Of a DNA stretch of 40,405 nucleotides, positions 25,897 to 33,503 are shown one piece after another (position 1 is the first letter of the stretch; the number at the start of each line of letters is the position of its first letter). Source of the DNA: Bacteroidota bacterium (lineage in GTDB: Bacteria; Bacteroidota; Bacteroidia; UBA7662); NCBI GenBank assembly GCA_005799065.1, contig SYHW01000041.1, positions 1-40,405 of the forward strand. The letters are read 5' to 3'. The notes under the pieces are model-generated. The model searched no databases. It worked only from the letters and a program-made list of their open reading frames with translations, and was not told the DNA's origin. A program made the translations under genes and the position numbers.

Positions 25897-28020
25897 TCAA
25901 TGGGCTTCCCGAATTCTGTCGATCATTTCACTTCTGAGCAAGTCGAACATCTCAAATTGTGCCCGCACCAAGGGTCGGTCGTCGAAAGGAGGCTCAACAG
26001 CGTTTAATCGTCTGCTCTTCACATTATCGCTCCACTGAAGCAGCAGCATTTTTTTTAATCGTTGTTTTTGCCGGGGATTGATGATGGGAAAAGCCATTTC
26101 AATTCTGCGGCTTAAATTTCGGTTCATCCAGTCGGCCGACGACAAGTAGATTTGGTCGCGTCCGCCGTGTCCGAACCAATATATCCGCGAATGTTCGAGG
26201 AAGCGATCGACAATGCTGATGACTTCGATGCGTTCGCTCATGCCCGGCACGCCCGGAATCAAACTGCACATACCCCGTATGATCAGTCGGATCTCGACAC
26301 CACTTCGGCTGGCCTCGTAGAGCAACCGGATCATGCGCTCGTCGGTTAAACTGTTCATCTTGAGCATCATGAATCCCACTTTTCCAGACCTGGCTCGCTG
26401 CATTTCATCGAAAATTAAGGCCTCGAACTGCTTGCGCATGTGTACGGGCGCCACGAGCAATCTCCGGAAAATAAACGATTCATTCGGATTCTCTATTAAT
26501 TTAAACAAACGAAATACCTCAGCCGTTAGGCTTTTATTCGCCGTAAGCAGACCGTCATCGGCATAGAGTCGCGCGGTTTGCCGGTTGTAGTTACCCGTAG
26601 CCATATGTGCATAGCGCACCGGTCGTCCATGCTCCACACGCGTAACCAGACAAACTTTGGCATGTATTTTGGTACCCAATTCCCCGAAAATGACTCGGGC
26701 ACCGGCATCTTTGAGTCGTTCTGCCCAATACAAATTGTTTTCCTCATCGAAACGGGCCTGTATTTCTATGACAGCCGTCACTTTTTTGCCATTCATTGCC
26801 GCGGTGATGAGTGAGTTCACGACACTGGATATGCGTGCTACCCGATACAGCGTGATTCTGATGCTGCGCACCTGCGGATCTATGGCCGCCTCCCTCAAAA
26901 ACCTCAGCACATAATCATAGCTTTGGTAGGGGTGATGAAGCAATAGATCAGCTCCACGGATCACATCGAATAAAAGACCTTCTCCATCAAGCTCAGGACA
27001 AGGAACTGATAGAGGGGCTGGATACCTCAAATCGGGACGATTGAGTTCCGGAAAATCGGAGAATTGACTAAAATTATGATAAGTGCCTCCGGGGATGAGG
27101 TTAGATTTACCTACTGATAGATGCCTCACCAGAAATTGAAGCATATCGAGTGGCATGGCTGAATCATAGATAAACCGAACAGGATCGCCCCGCTTGCGGT
27201 TTTTCAGTGATCGGCTCATGCGCTCAGCCAAATCACCCCCTTCTTCACCCTCCAAATCCAATTCTTGATCGCGTGTTAATTTGATGGTATAGGCACCTGT
27301 TACCCTCAAACCCAAAGACGAAAACAAGATGGGCAAGCCTATTCTGATTAAATCATCCAAGAAAAAAATATGATGAGCTGATGCGTCTTCGTTGAATGAA
27401 ATTTCCCAAAAACGAGGCAAAACACGTGTGGGAAGCTCAATCAAGGCATATTCCGGGCTTGCACCCGCTTTATTTACGGACTTCATGCGTATAGCGAGAT
27501 ACAGAAACGCATCCTTCAAAGGCACCGCGTGGTGGGCCTTACTGATCATCAGCGGCGTAAGGAATGGGAGAACCTTCAAGGAAAACAACTCCGTCAACTT
27601 TGGTAGCCAGGCCGCAGGAATCTGCTCTGGATGATGCAAAAAAACCTGTTCAGCGGCCAGATCAGGTTTTATTTCTTTATAAAATACCTGTTCGAGCCGC
27701 GACTGCATGCGGATAACCGACTGCTGAATGCGTTCCAGTACCTCCTCCGGGTCAAATAAGATCGCTCGACGCTCCCGGGGTTTCAGTTCCATCAATCGCT
27801 GTTGCGCTGCCACACGAACCCGAAAAAATTCATCCAGATTGGACGAGCAAATGGCGAGAAATTTAATGCGTTCCAGCAGAGGAACTTCTGGATTTTCAGC
27901 CTCTTGCAATACACGCTCGTTGAACTCAAGCCAGCTGATTTCTCGGTTCAGGATCAGATCCTTGCCCGTAAATGGGGCGTCGAAGTTAAAAACGCCCTTT
28001 GGTTTCCCGATCAAATGCAT
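25897..28020 (-). CDS. ppk1: Polyphosphate kinase 1
   Basis: Makes polyphosphate reversibly from ATP. 707 residues from the ATG at 28020, which overlaps the sixA stop as TAATG; a TTG/GTG-type extension to 28059 is less likely. N domain 'NREISWLEFNERVLQEA', head domain in the middle, and two phospholipase D-like lobes. The autophosphorylated histidine is His453 in 'GTKIHAKVCLVT'. Other landmarks: 'HHPYQSYDYVLRFL', 'ATGNYNRQTARLYADDGLLTA' (split here for reading: ATGNYN, then ARLYADD), and 'LSSADWMNRNLSRRIE'. Full length with no defect seen. Confidence 0.97.
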   Translation of the reverse strand: MHLIGKPKGVFNFDAPFTGKDLILNREISWLEFNERVLQEAENPEVPLLERIKFLAICSSNLDEFFRVRVAAQQRLMELKPRERRAILFDPEEVLERIQQSVIRMQSRLEQVFYKEIKPDLAAEQVFLHHPEQIPAAWLPKLTELFSLKVLPFLTPLMISKAHHAVPLKDAFLYLAIRMKSVNKAGASPEYALIELPTRVLPRFWEISFNEDASAHHIFFLDDLIRIGLPILFSSLGLRVTGAYTIKLTRDQELDLEGEEGGDLAERMSRSLKNRKRGDPVRFIYDSAMPLDMLQFLVRHLSVGKSNLIPGGTYHNFSQFSDFPELNRPDLRYPAPLSVPCPELDGEGLLFDVIRGADLLLHHPYQSYDYVLRFLREAAIDPQVRSIRITLYRVARISSVVNSLITAAMNGKKVTAVIEIQARFDEENNLYWAERLKDAGARVIFGELGTKIHAKVCLVTRVEHGRPVRYAHMATGNYNRQTARLYADDGLLTANKSLTAEVFRLFKLIENPNESFIFRRLLVAPVHMRKQFEALIFDEMQRARSGKVGFMMLKMNSLTDERMIRLLYEASRSGVEIRLIIRGMCSLIPGVPGMSERIEVISIVDRFLEHSRIYWFGHGGRDQIYLSSADWMNRNLSRRIEMAFPIINPRQKQRLKKMLLLQWSDNVKSRRLNAVEPPFDDRPLVRAQFEMFDLLRSEMIDRIREAH

Positions 28021-28526
28021 TAGAGAATGGTGGTATCGCTTTTGGGCGAGTCGAACCAAAGCAGCCGTCCTTTGCTGCCCATCAGTTCACGCCAATTCGA
28101 AACATCGAACTCCAATACCAGTATTCCGCAAGTAGGCAGGTGGTCCCATTGAACATCGGCCGATAAACGATTGGCTATTTGGGTAAGAGCTGGGTTGTGT
28201 CCACAATAGAGACAGGCGTGGAGGTGATTGGGCGCAGATGAAATGATGTTCAACCAGGTCAATTCATCGGCATGATATAATTCATCGACCCACTCGACAT
28301 GCTCGTCGCCCTGACTCAATGGCTCTAGCAGTCTTTGAAGGGTCTGACGGGTACGCAGTGCGGGACTCCCCACATAATGTTGGGGCACCATTCCTCGTCC
28401 CAACATGCGATAACCCAGACGCACAGCATCCTGCTTGCCTGAAGGCGTGAGCATGCGCTCAAAATCCGACCCATCACTGAGTCCAAACTCAGCTTTGGCG
28501 TGTCGAAGAAGGTAGAGGGTTTTCAC
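28020..28526 (-). CDS. sixA: SixA-type histidine phosphatase
   Basis: 168 residues of the phosphoglycerate-mutase-like fold. Catalytic 'LYLLRHAKAE' (His8) at the N-terminus, 'DFERMLTPSGKQDA', 'SPALRTRQTL', and 'CLYCGHNPALTQIANRL' with the second histidine. SixA removes phosphate from phosphohistidine, in Escherichia coli from the phosphotransferase protein PtsN or hybrid kinases. The start codon is GTG (28526). Lying first in an operon with ppk1, whose product is a phosphohistidine enzyme, suggests but does not show a link. Confidence 0.9.
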   Translation of the reverse strand: MKTLYLLRHAKAEFGLSDGSDFERMLTPSGKQDAVRLGYRMLGRGMVPQHYVGSPALRTRQTLQRLLEPLSQGDEHVEWVDELYHADELTWLNIISSAPNHLHACLYCGHNPALTQIANRLSADVQWDHLPTCGILVLEFDVSNWRELMGSKGRLLWFDSPKSDTTIL

Positions 28527-28638
28527 AGGTAAAATATACGAAACCTATGTAAATGAATGCGCATCAAAACCTAAAAACTGATTAATGCGCTAATTTCGCA
28601 CAAAAAAGCACAGCTCAATCATCGTGTATACCAACATT
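28527..28638. promoter_or_regulatory. Divergent gap between sixA and the EEP-family gene
   Basis: 112 bases. TAATTTCG (28591-28598) is a -7 candidate, one base off consensus, for the plus-strand gene. No good -33 box and no hairpin seen. Confidence 0.3.
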
Positions 28639-29685
28639 ATGAAATTTCTCTTATCCACATTCCTTGTGTGTGTTATTTTTTCCGAGGCTGGCGCACAAAC
28701 GAATCGCCTCTACATAGCACACTACAATATAGAAAATCTATTCGACACGATCGACCAGCCTGAAACGGAAGATTCGGATTTCACACCGGCGGGCAAACTC
28801 AATTGGACCCAGGAACGGCTGAATCTGAAAAAGCAAAAGATCGCCCAAGTGGTGTGCGCTATGAATTCAGGTAATGGGCCCGATGTATTGGGGCTCTGCG
28901 AGGTCGAAAACCGAGCAGTGGTTGAAGAACTCCTCAGTCAGTTCCCTCGAACTAAACGCAGATACGGCATCATTCATGAAGAGAGTCCCGACCCCAGGGG
29001 CATTGATGTGGCCCTCCTGTATGACACAAAAAAACTAAAATTGGTCAATTATAGCGCCGAAGCCATAACAAGGAAGGAACAAGCCGACTGGCGTACTCGG
29101 GATGTATTGCGTGTGAGCCTGCGCACAGCCTCTAAGCAGCATATTCATGTTTTAGTTAACCATTGGCCTTCGAGGCGGGGCGGACAAGAACAAACGGACC
29201 CATTGCGGGCCACCGCCGCTCGCGTGGTCAGGCGTTTGGTCGACAGCCTTCATCGGGCGGATCCCGAAGGTCTTGTGGTGGTGATGGGCGATTTTAATGA
29301 CAGACCGGCCGACGTCGCCCCTGCCCAAATACTTCAATCGGGTGCGGCCTGCTTGGGTGAAGCCACGACCGGATTGGAGGAGTCGATGAATCAGTCGGTG
29401 CTGTACAATCCCTTCGCTGCGATTGACCTTGGCCAAATGGGTTCGTACCGCTACAAAGACGAATGGCAGTTTATCGACCACATCAGCATCTCGCACCGCT
29501 CATGCAGTGTATCGAGTAAAATCCGCTATGTAACCGGCTCAGCAGCCGCTGTCTTGTTTCCCTATATGTTGGAGACTGAAGGCAAGTATGCCGGCAATCC
29601 ATTACGCACATACGGGGGTGAAAAATACTTAGGGGGATATTCTGATCATCTTCCAGTAAAGATCGAGATAAATATACATAAATAA
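28639..29685 (+). CDS. Secreted endonuclease/exonuclease/phosphatase-family protein
   Basis: 348 residues from ATG 28639 (a GTG five codons upstream is the alternative). Signal peptide, hydrophobic 3-16, cut near 'AGAQ'. EEP-fold motifs: 'IAHYNIENLFDT', 'DVLGLCEVENRAV' (metal Glu), 'DPRGIDVALLYD', 'VLVNHWPSRRGG', 'VVVMGDFNDRPAD' (catalytic Asp/Asn) and C-terminal 'GYSDHLPVKIEI' (catalytic Asp-His). Secreted EEP proteins in Bacteroidota may act as extracellular nucleases or phosphodiesterases; substrate unknown. Confidence 0.92.
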   Translation: MKFLLSTFLVCVIFSEAGAQTNRLYIAHYNIENLFDTIDQPETEDSDFTPAGKLNWTQERLNLKKQKIAQVVCAMNSGNGPDVLGLCEVENRAVVEELLSQFPRTKRRYGIIHEESPDPRGIDVALLYDTKKLKLVNYSAEAITRKEQADWRTRDVLRVSLRTASKQHIHVLVNHWPSRRGGQEQTDPLRATAARVVRRLVDSLHRADPEGLVVVMGDFNDRPADVAPAQILQSGAACLGEATTGLEESMNQSVLYNPFAAIDLGQMGSYRYKDEWQFIDHISISHRSCSVSSKIRYVTGSAAAVLFPYMLETEGKYAGNPLRTYGGEKYLGGYSDHLPVKIEINIHK

Positions 29686-29702
29686 CTGTTTATTAATAAT
29701 AT

Positions 29703-30440
29703 ATGAATTGGTTTGAGTCGTGGTTCGACTCCCCTTGGTATCCCATACTCTATGCCCAACGCGACGAGCAAGAGGCATCTGAATTCATCGAAAAAATAGT
29801 AGTGAGCCTGAATTTGCCACCGGCTTCATCTGTTCTTGATCTGGCATGCGGACGCGGACGACATGCTCGTTGTATGGCATCCTTGGGGATGAAGGTGACC
29901 GGTGTTGACCTTTCAGAGATGAGCCTAACCTACGCCCGAAGCATTCCATTGCCCAACCTGAGTTATGTGAGACACGACATGCGCCAACCGCTGAACACCC
30001 AAGCATTCGATGCCGTATTTAATCTATTCACGAGCTTTGGCTACTTCGATGATCCGGAAGACGACCTCAAGGTCATTCACGCTGCCCGCTCGTCGCTCCG
30101 CTCGGGCGGCTACTTCGTGATCGATTATCTGAACCCAAGCGTCGTACTGCCCTTTTTACCCACCCAAGAGGATGTGGAACGGTCAGGTGTTCTCTTCCAA
30201 GTCAAACGCTACTGTAAAGCCCCTTGGATCTTTAAAGATATAGTGGTTCACGTTCAAGGAGTGTCTCATCACTACCAAGAAAAAGTTCGTTGCTATTCAG
30301 CCCTTGAATTAGCAGAAATCTTGGGCGCAAGTGGATTGAATATCATCCAACAATGGGGCGACTACCAGCTGAATCCTCCTCATGCGCAATCGCCCAGGAC
30401 CATTTTTATCTGCCAAAATCCCATTTCCACCAGTAATTAG
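29703..30440 (+). CDS. Class I SAM-dependent methyltransferase
   Basis: 245 residues. SAM-binding motif I 'VLDLACGRGRHARCMASLG' (~43-61), motif II 'VTGVDLSEMSLTYAR', and 'FDAVFNLFTSFGYFDD' after strand four. The substrate cannot be read from the sequence. It is 17 bases after the EEP gene in the same direction. The 116 bases downstream contain a diverged 45-bp repeat but no terminator hairpin. Confidence 0.9.
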   Translation: MNWFESWFDSPWYPILYAQRDEQEASEFIEKIVVSLNLPPASSVLDLACGRGRHARCMASLGMKVTGVDLSEMSLTYARSIPLPNLSYVRHDMRQPLNTQAFDAVFNLFTSFGYFDDPEDDLKVIHAARSSLRSGGYFVIDYLNPSVVLPFLPTQEDVERSGVLFQVKRYCKAPWIFKDIVVHVQGVSHHYQEKVRCYSALELAEILGASGLNIIQQWGDYQLNPPHAQSPRTIFICQNPISTSN

Positions 30441-30445
30441 CCAAT

Positions 30446-30540
30446 ACTCCCTTCATTTGAGGTCGTCTTTTCACCAATCATTCAAACAAAGTTTCCATCA
30501 TTTGAGGTGATCGCTCCACCATTTCGCCATAAAACAATGA
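30446..30540 (+). repeat. Diverged ~45-bp tandem duplication in the gap before the PAP2 gene
   Basis: The block around CATTTGAGGT at 30454-30463 is repeated 45 bases later at 30499-30508. Similarity continues for about 40 bases (a shared CACCA and a similar A/C-rich end). It is clearly older than the exact duplications elsewhere in the window. Confidence 0.6.
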
Positions 30541-30556
30541 AAAATTGCCCTGTAAG

Positions 30557-31123
30557 ATGAGTATAACATCGCTTCTGGAAGCGGACCGAACGCTATTTTT
30601 CATCATCAATCAGTTTTTTGTTGGTCCCACCGCCGATCGGTTGTTCATACCCATCCGAAACCCGTGGATTTGGATGCCCTTATATGTTTTTCTGAGCGCT
30701 TGGATATCCCAATATTTGGGAAAGAAAGGCTTGCTGACCTTGTTGATTATTGCCCTGGTGGTGGCCACAGCCGATCAAATCAGCAGCCAGCTCATCAAAC
30801 CCTGGATTGGGCGACCTCGCCCTTGCCAGGAGTTATTTGGGCATGTCAGACTGCTCGTGCCTTGTGGCTCAGGCTTCAGTTTTACCTCATCGCATGCCGC
30901 CAATCACTTCGCCTTCGCCATCTTCGTAGGCAAAATTATTCGCCTCTATAGACCGGCAATAAGCCGTTTGCTGTGGTTTTGGGCCGCTCTAATCTGCTAT
31001 GCACAGGTATATGTGGGCGTGCATTACCCCCTCGATGTACTCTGCGGAGCCATCTTAGGCAGCCTGATCGCCCGGCTGGCCCACAGCATACTTGCCCGGC
31101 ACCTCATCCCTCACGAATCATGA
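30557..31123 (+). CDS. PAP2-family membrane phosphatase
   Basis: 188 residues from ATG 30557 (a TTG four codons upstream is less likely). Five or six membrane helices and the three phosphatase motifs: 'KPWIGRPRP' (K-x6-RP), 'SSHAANH' (usual PSGH, here SSHA), and 'YVGVHYPLDVL' (usual SRx5Hx3D, with Tyr-Val for the first pair). Likely removes phosphate from undecaprenyl pyrophosphate or a phospholipid at the outer face of the inner membrane. The stop overlaps the ZIP start (ATGA). Confidence 0.9.
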   Translation: MSITSLLEADRTLFFIINQFFVGPTADRLFIPIRNPWIWMPLYVFLSAWISQYLGKKGLLTLLIIALVVATADQISSQLIKPWIGRPRPCQELFGHVRLLVPCGSGFSFTSSHAANHFAFAIFVGKIIRLYRPAISRLLWFWAALICYAQVYVGVHYPLDVLCGAILGSLIARLAHSILARHLIPHES

Positions 31124-31875
31124 ATTTCATATCGCTTTTGCTTTTGATGGCCTCACCATTGGCGGGGGGTCTCATCGTTTATCAACTCCACGGCCGATAT
31201 AACGAATTTTTCAAATCCCTTCTCACTTTCTGTGGTGGCTTCCTCTTTGCAACCGCTGTTCTTCACCTACTCCCAGAGGTTTTTTCAACGCGCCACCGCT
31301 ACGAAGGACTCCTGGTGATGGTCGGTTTCTTTCTACAGCTTCTGCTCGAAAAAATGTCTCAAGGGGTGGAACACGGGCACCTCCACCTCGAACAACCCCA
31401 TGGACACGACCATGGGAGCCACCACCACCTAACCCATCCGCATACATCCTGGGGGCTTCTCATCGGGCTTTCCATCCACTCCCTTTTGGAGGGCATGCCG
31501 CTGAACGGTATGTTCAGTCTCGACGAACCGGTGTGGACAAACCCCCTCCTTCTCGGGGTCATTCTCCATAAATTTCCCTCTGCATTTGCCCTTTCAACTG
31601 TGCTGATCCAGTCGAATTATCCCCGAAAAAAGCAATGGATCATGCTGATGTCCTTTGTGTTGATGACACCTGCTGGCGCCCTCCTGGGGAATGCCATTCT
31701 TGAGCAAGGCGGTGGCGGTATGGATGAGTTTTTCCATACCATGCTGGCATTGGCCACAGGCTCATTTCTACAAATTTCCACCACCATCCTTTTCGAAAGC
31801 AGTACGCACCATAAATTCAGCCTTCAACCCATTCTGCTCGCATTTACGGGTGCCTTGCTCGCTTATCTGATGTAA
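31120..31875 (+). CDS. ZIP-family metal transporter
   Basis: 251 residues from ATG 31120, inside the PAP2 stop. Eight predicted helices. A histidine-rich loop (~80-105: 'HGHLHLEQPHGHDHGSHHH') is followed by the ZIP helix IV motif 'GLSIHSLLEGMPL' and helix V 'GVILHKFPSAFAL', which bind the transported divalent metal (usually zinc, or iron or manganese). Imports metal to the cytoplasm. A Fur-family regulator gene lies 1.2 kb downstream but on another transcript. Confidence 0.93.
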   Translation: MNFISLLLLMASPLAGGLIVYQLHGRYNEFFKSLLTFCGGFLFATAVLHLLPEVFSTRHRYEGLLVMVGFFLQLLLEKMSQGVEHGHLHLEQPHGHDHGSHHHLTHPHTSWGLLIGLSIHSLLEGMPLNGMFSLDEPVWTNPLLLGVILHKFPSAFALSTVLIQSNYPRKKQWIMLMSFVLMTPAGALLGNAILEQGGGGMDEFFHTMLALATGSFLQISTTILFESSTHHKFSLQPILLAFTGALLAYLM

Positions 31876-31910
31876 TAGACCATGGCCACGGGCGTCATAG
31901 ACCATGGCCA
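31875..31910 (+). repeat. 14-bp direct repeat after the ZIP gene
   Basis: ATAGACCATGGCCA occurs at 31875-31888 and 31897-31910. The first copy begins on the last base of the TAA stop. The second copy forms the left arm of the terminator. Confidence 0.9.
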
Positions 31911-31923
31911 TGGTCAGTTTTTT
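31900..31923 (+). terminator. Palindromic terminator after the ZIP gene
   Basis: The perfect 16-bp palindrome GACCATGGCCATGGTC (31900-31915) can fold as a 6-bp stem with a GGCC loop, followed by AG and six T's. On the minus strand there is no T-run, so it serves the plus strand only. Confidence 0.7.
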
Positions 31924-31946
31924 CTGGAGCAATCAGCCGCTGTCAA

Positions 31947-32798
31947 CTACTTTTTAGCGGTAGTTGATTTCACCATATCGAAGAAAAACTTGAGTTGCTC
32001 GCGCGGCATCATATTGGCAAAGAGGTTAAACTGACCCGCCATCAGGCGTTCACCCCCATCAATCGTTACACAATGACCATTGATGTAGCCGCTCATATCG
32101 GACATCAGAAACACAGCGAGATGGGCCAACTCTTCGTGTTGACCATAGCGTCCTGCGGGAATACGCTTGAGGTACTGTTCCTCTATGGATGGATCGGGCA
32201 GTAGTCTCGACCATGCCCCTTCTGTAGGGAAAGGCCCTGGAGCAATGGCATTGAGCCGGATGCCGTAAGGCGCCCATTCAACAGCCAACGAATTGGTGAG
32301 GGCATAAACACCCGCTTTGGCACAGGCCGATGGAAGAACAAAGGCAGATCCAGTTTCTGTGTAGGTGGTCACAATGTTCAAAATACAGCTGCCTTTTCGA
32401 CCGGCTGCCATTTGAAGGCGGCCGAACTCACGGGTGCAATGAAAGGTGCCTTTCAGCACAATATCAACCACAGAAGAAAATGCATTCGGACTCAAATCCT
32501 CGGCCAGCGACAGGAAATTGCCTGCGGCATTGTTCACCAATCCGGTTAACCCACCCATTTCCTCTTCCAACGCGATCATCATGGCTGAAACCGCGTCGAA
32601 GTCACGCACATCGCACACTTTATACAGCGTGTTTGGGCCGATTTGTTCAGACGCTGCCTTCAACCGATCCTCTTTGCGTCCACAGATGGCCACCCGTGCA
32701 CCATGCGCATGAAAGGAGCGCGCCATGGCCAATCCCAATCCACTCCCCCCACCGGTTACCAAAATGTTCTGGTTTTTTAAAGTATCTGCTGTAAACAT
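31947..32798 (-). CDS. SDR oxidoreductase, 2,4-dienoyl-CoA reductase-like
   Basis: 283 residues. NAD(P) motif 'VTGGGSGLGLAMARSF' (14-29), 'CDVRD', 'LVNNAAGNFL'. In place of the usual YxxxK there is 'PSACAKAGVYALTNSLAVEWAPYG', followed by 'RLNAIAPGP', which parallels mitochondrial DECR1 ('PSASAKAGV...SLAAEWGKYG'). DECR reduces 2,4-dienoyl-CoA with NADPH during breakdown of unsaturated fatty acids. No other fatty-acid gene is adjacent. Ends beside the ZIP terminator. Confidence 0.88.
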   Translation of the reverse strand: MFTADTLKNQNILVTGGGSGLGLAMARSFHAHGARVAICGRKEDRLKAASEQIGPNTLYKVCDVRDFDAVSAMMIALEEEMGGLTGLVNNAAGNFLSLAEDLSPNAFSSVVDIVLKGTFHCTREFGRLQMAAGRKGSCILNIVTTYTETGSAFVLPSACAKAGVYALTNSLAVEWAPYGIRLNAIAPGPFPTEGAWSRLLPDPSIEEQYLKRIPAGRYGQHEELAHLAVFLMSDMSGYINGHCVTIDGGERLMAGQFNLFANMMPREQLKFFFDMVKSTTAKK

Positions 32799-32831
32799 CT
32801 TTTTTTTGTTTTTTGCAAGATACAGGAAATG

Positions 32832-32839
32832 TATTTTTG
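32832..32839 (+). promoter_or_regulatory. Candidate -7 element for the 32858-34766 genes
   Basis: TATTTTTG, an exact TAnnTTTG, ends 18 bases before the ATG at 32858. TTTG occurs 16 (32812-32815) and 23 bases upstream, either side of the ideal 19. Confidence 0.45.
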
Positions 32840-32857
32840 CAGCATCAATTCAACCCT

Positions 32858-33055
32858 ATGAAACTGATCCTGAGTATTGTGTCTGTGGTTGCCTGTCTGG
32901 GCTTCTTCTCGTATCTTTTTTTCCTTGGTGCTACCCTCCCGGATGCCATACAAGCCCGCGATATGCTGATTTTGTGCGGACTCCTGGCTGTGGTGAGTTA
33001 CTTTATCACCCGTGGCGCATTTGAAGATGTAGACCGCGAGCGTGGCAAAATCTGA
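32858..33055 (+). CDS. Small two-helix membrane protein
   Basis: 65 residues from ATG 32858, after a -7 box; a 15-codon longer frame would cross that box. Two hydrophobic segments (~3-25 and ~36-52) with a short loop, then a charged tail 'GAFEDVDRERGKI'. No family recognised. Its TGA overlaps the fur ATG (TGATG), so the two are translated together. Whether it takes part in metal homeostasis is only positional inference. Confidence 0.65.
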   Translation: MKLILSIVSVVACLGFFSYLFFLGATLPDAIQARDMLILCGLLAVVSYFITRGAFEDVDRERGKI

Positions 33056-33498
33056 TGAATTCTGAATCAGAAGCACTGCTTCGTAACCACGGATTGCGGG
33101 TGACGGCCATAAGATTGAGTGTGTTGAACGCATTGAACCGCCGCAGTTTCGCCCTTTCCCAGTCCGAATTGGAAGTCGACCTTGGTGGCAGCTGCGATCG
33201 GGTAACCCTCTACCGAACGCTCAATACACTTTGCGAACATGGATTGCTTCATCGCATTATGGATGAAAAGGGCACTTCACGTTATGCACCCTGCCGCGAC
33301 GATTGTGGGGCCACCGATTGGCATTTTCACACCCACCTACACTTCTTCTGTCAGCATTGCCAAGAAACCCGATGCCTCAACGAAACAGAAATAGCTATTC
33401 CAGCACTCAAGGATGGTTTTGAGATTCATAACGTTCAATTTTCCGCCTCCGGAATTTGCGGGCTTTGCAAAGCGAAGGACCAGAATCCCCAAACCTGA
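33055..33498 (+). CDS. Fur-family transcriptional regulator
   Basis: 147 residues. N-terminal winged helix ('HGLRVTAIRLSVLNAL', 'CDRVTLYRTLNTLCEHGLLHRI') and a C-terminal dimer/metal domain with 'HFHTHLHFFCQHC' and 'SGICGLCK', giving the two CxxC pairs of the structural zinc site. The sensed metal (iron, zinc, manganese) or peroxide cannot be decided from the residues seen. Target genes are unknown. kynU begins just after its stop. Confidence 0.93.
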   Translation: MNSESEALLRNHGLRVTAIRLSVLNALNRRSFALSQSELEVDLGGSCDRVTLYRTLNTLCEHGLLHRIMDEKGTSRYAPCRDDCGATDWHFHTHLHFFCQHCQETRCLNETEIAIPALKDGFEIHNVQFSASGICGLCKAKDQNPQT

Positions 33499-33503
33499 AG
33501 TCA

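Noticed and set aside
30973-31119. Longer N-terminus for the ZIP transporter
   Set aside because: The extension is a shifted reading of PAP2 sequence. ATG 31120 gives the family start and an ATGA overlap.
31947-32798. SDR with a lost catalytic tyrosine, as a pseudo-enzyme
   Set aside because: The PSACAKAGV pattern matches 2,4-dienoyl-CoA reductases, which naturally lack the classical YxxxK arrangement.
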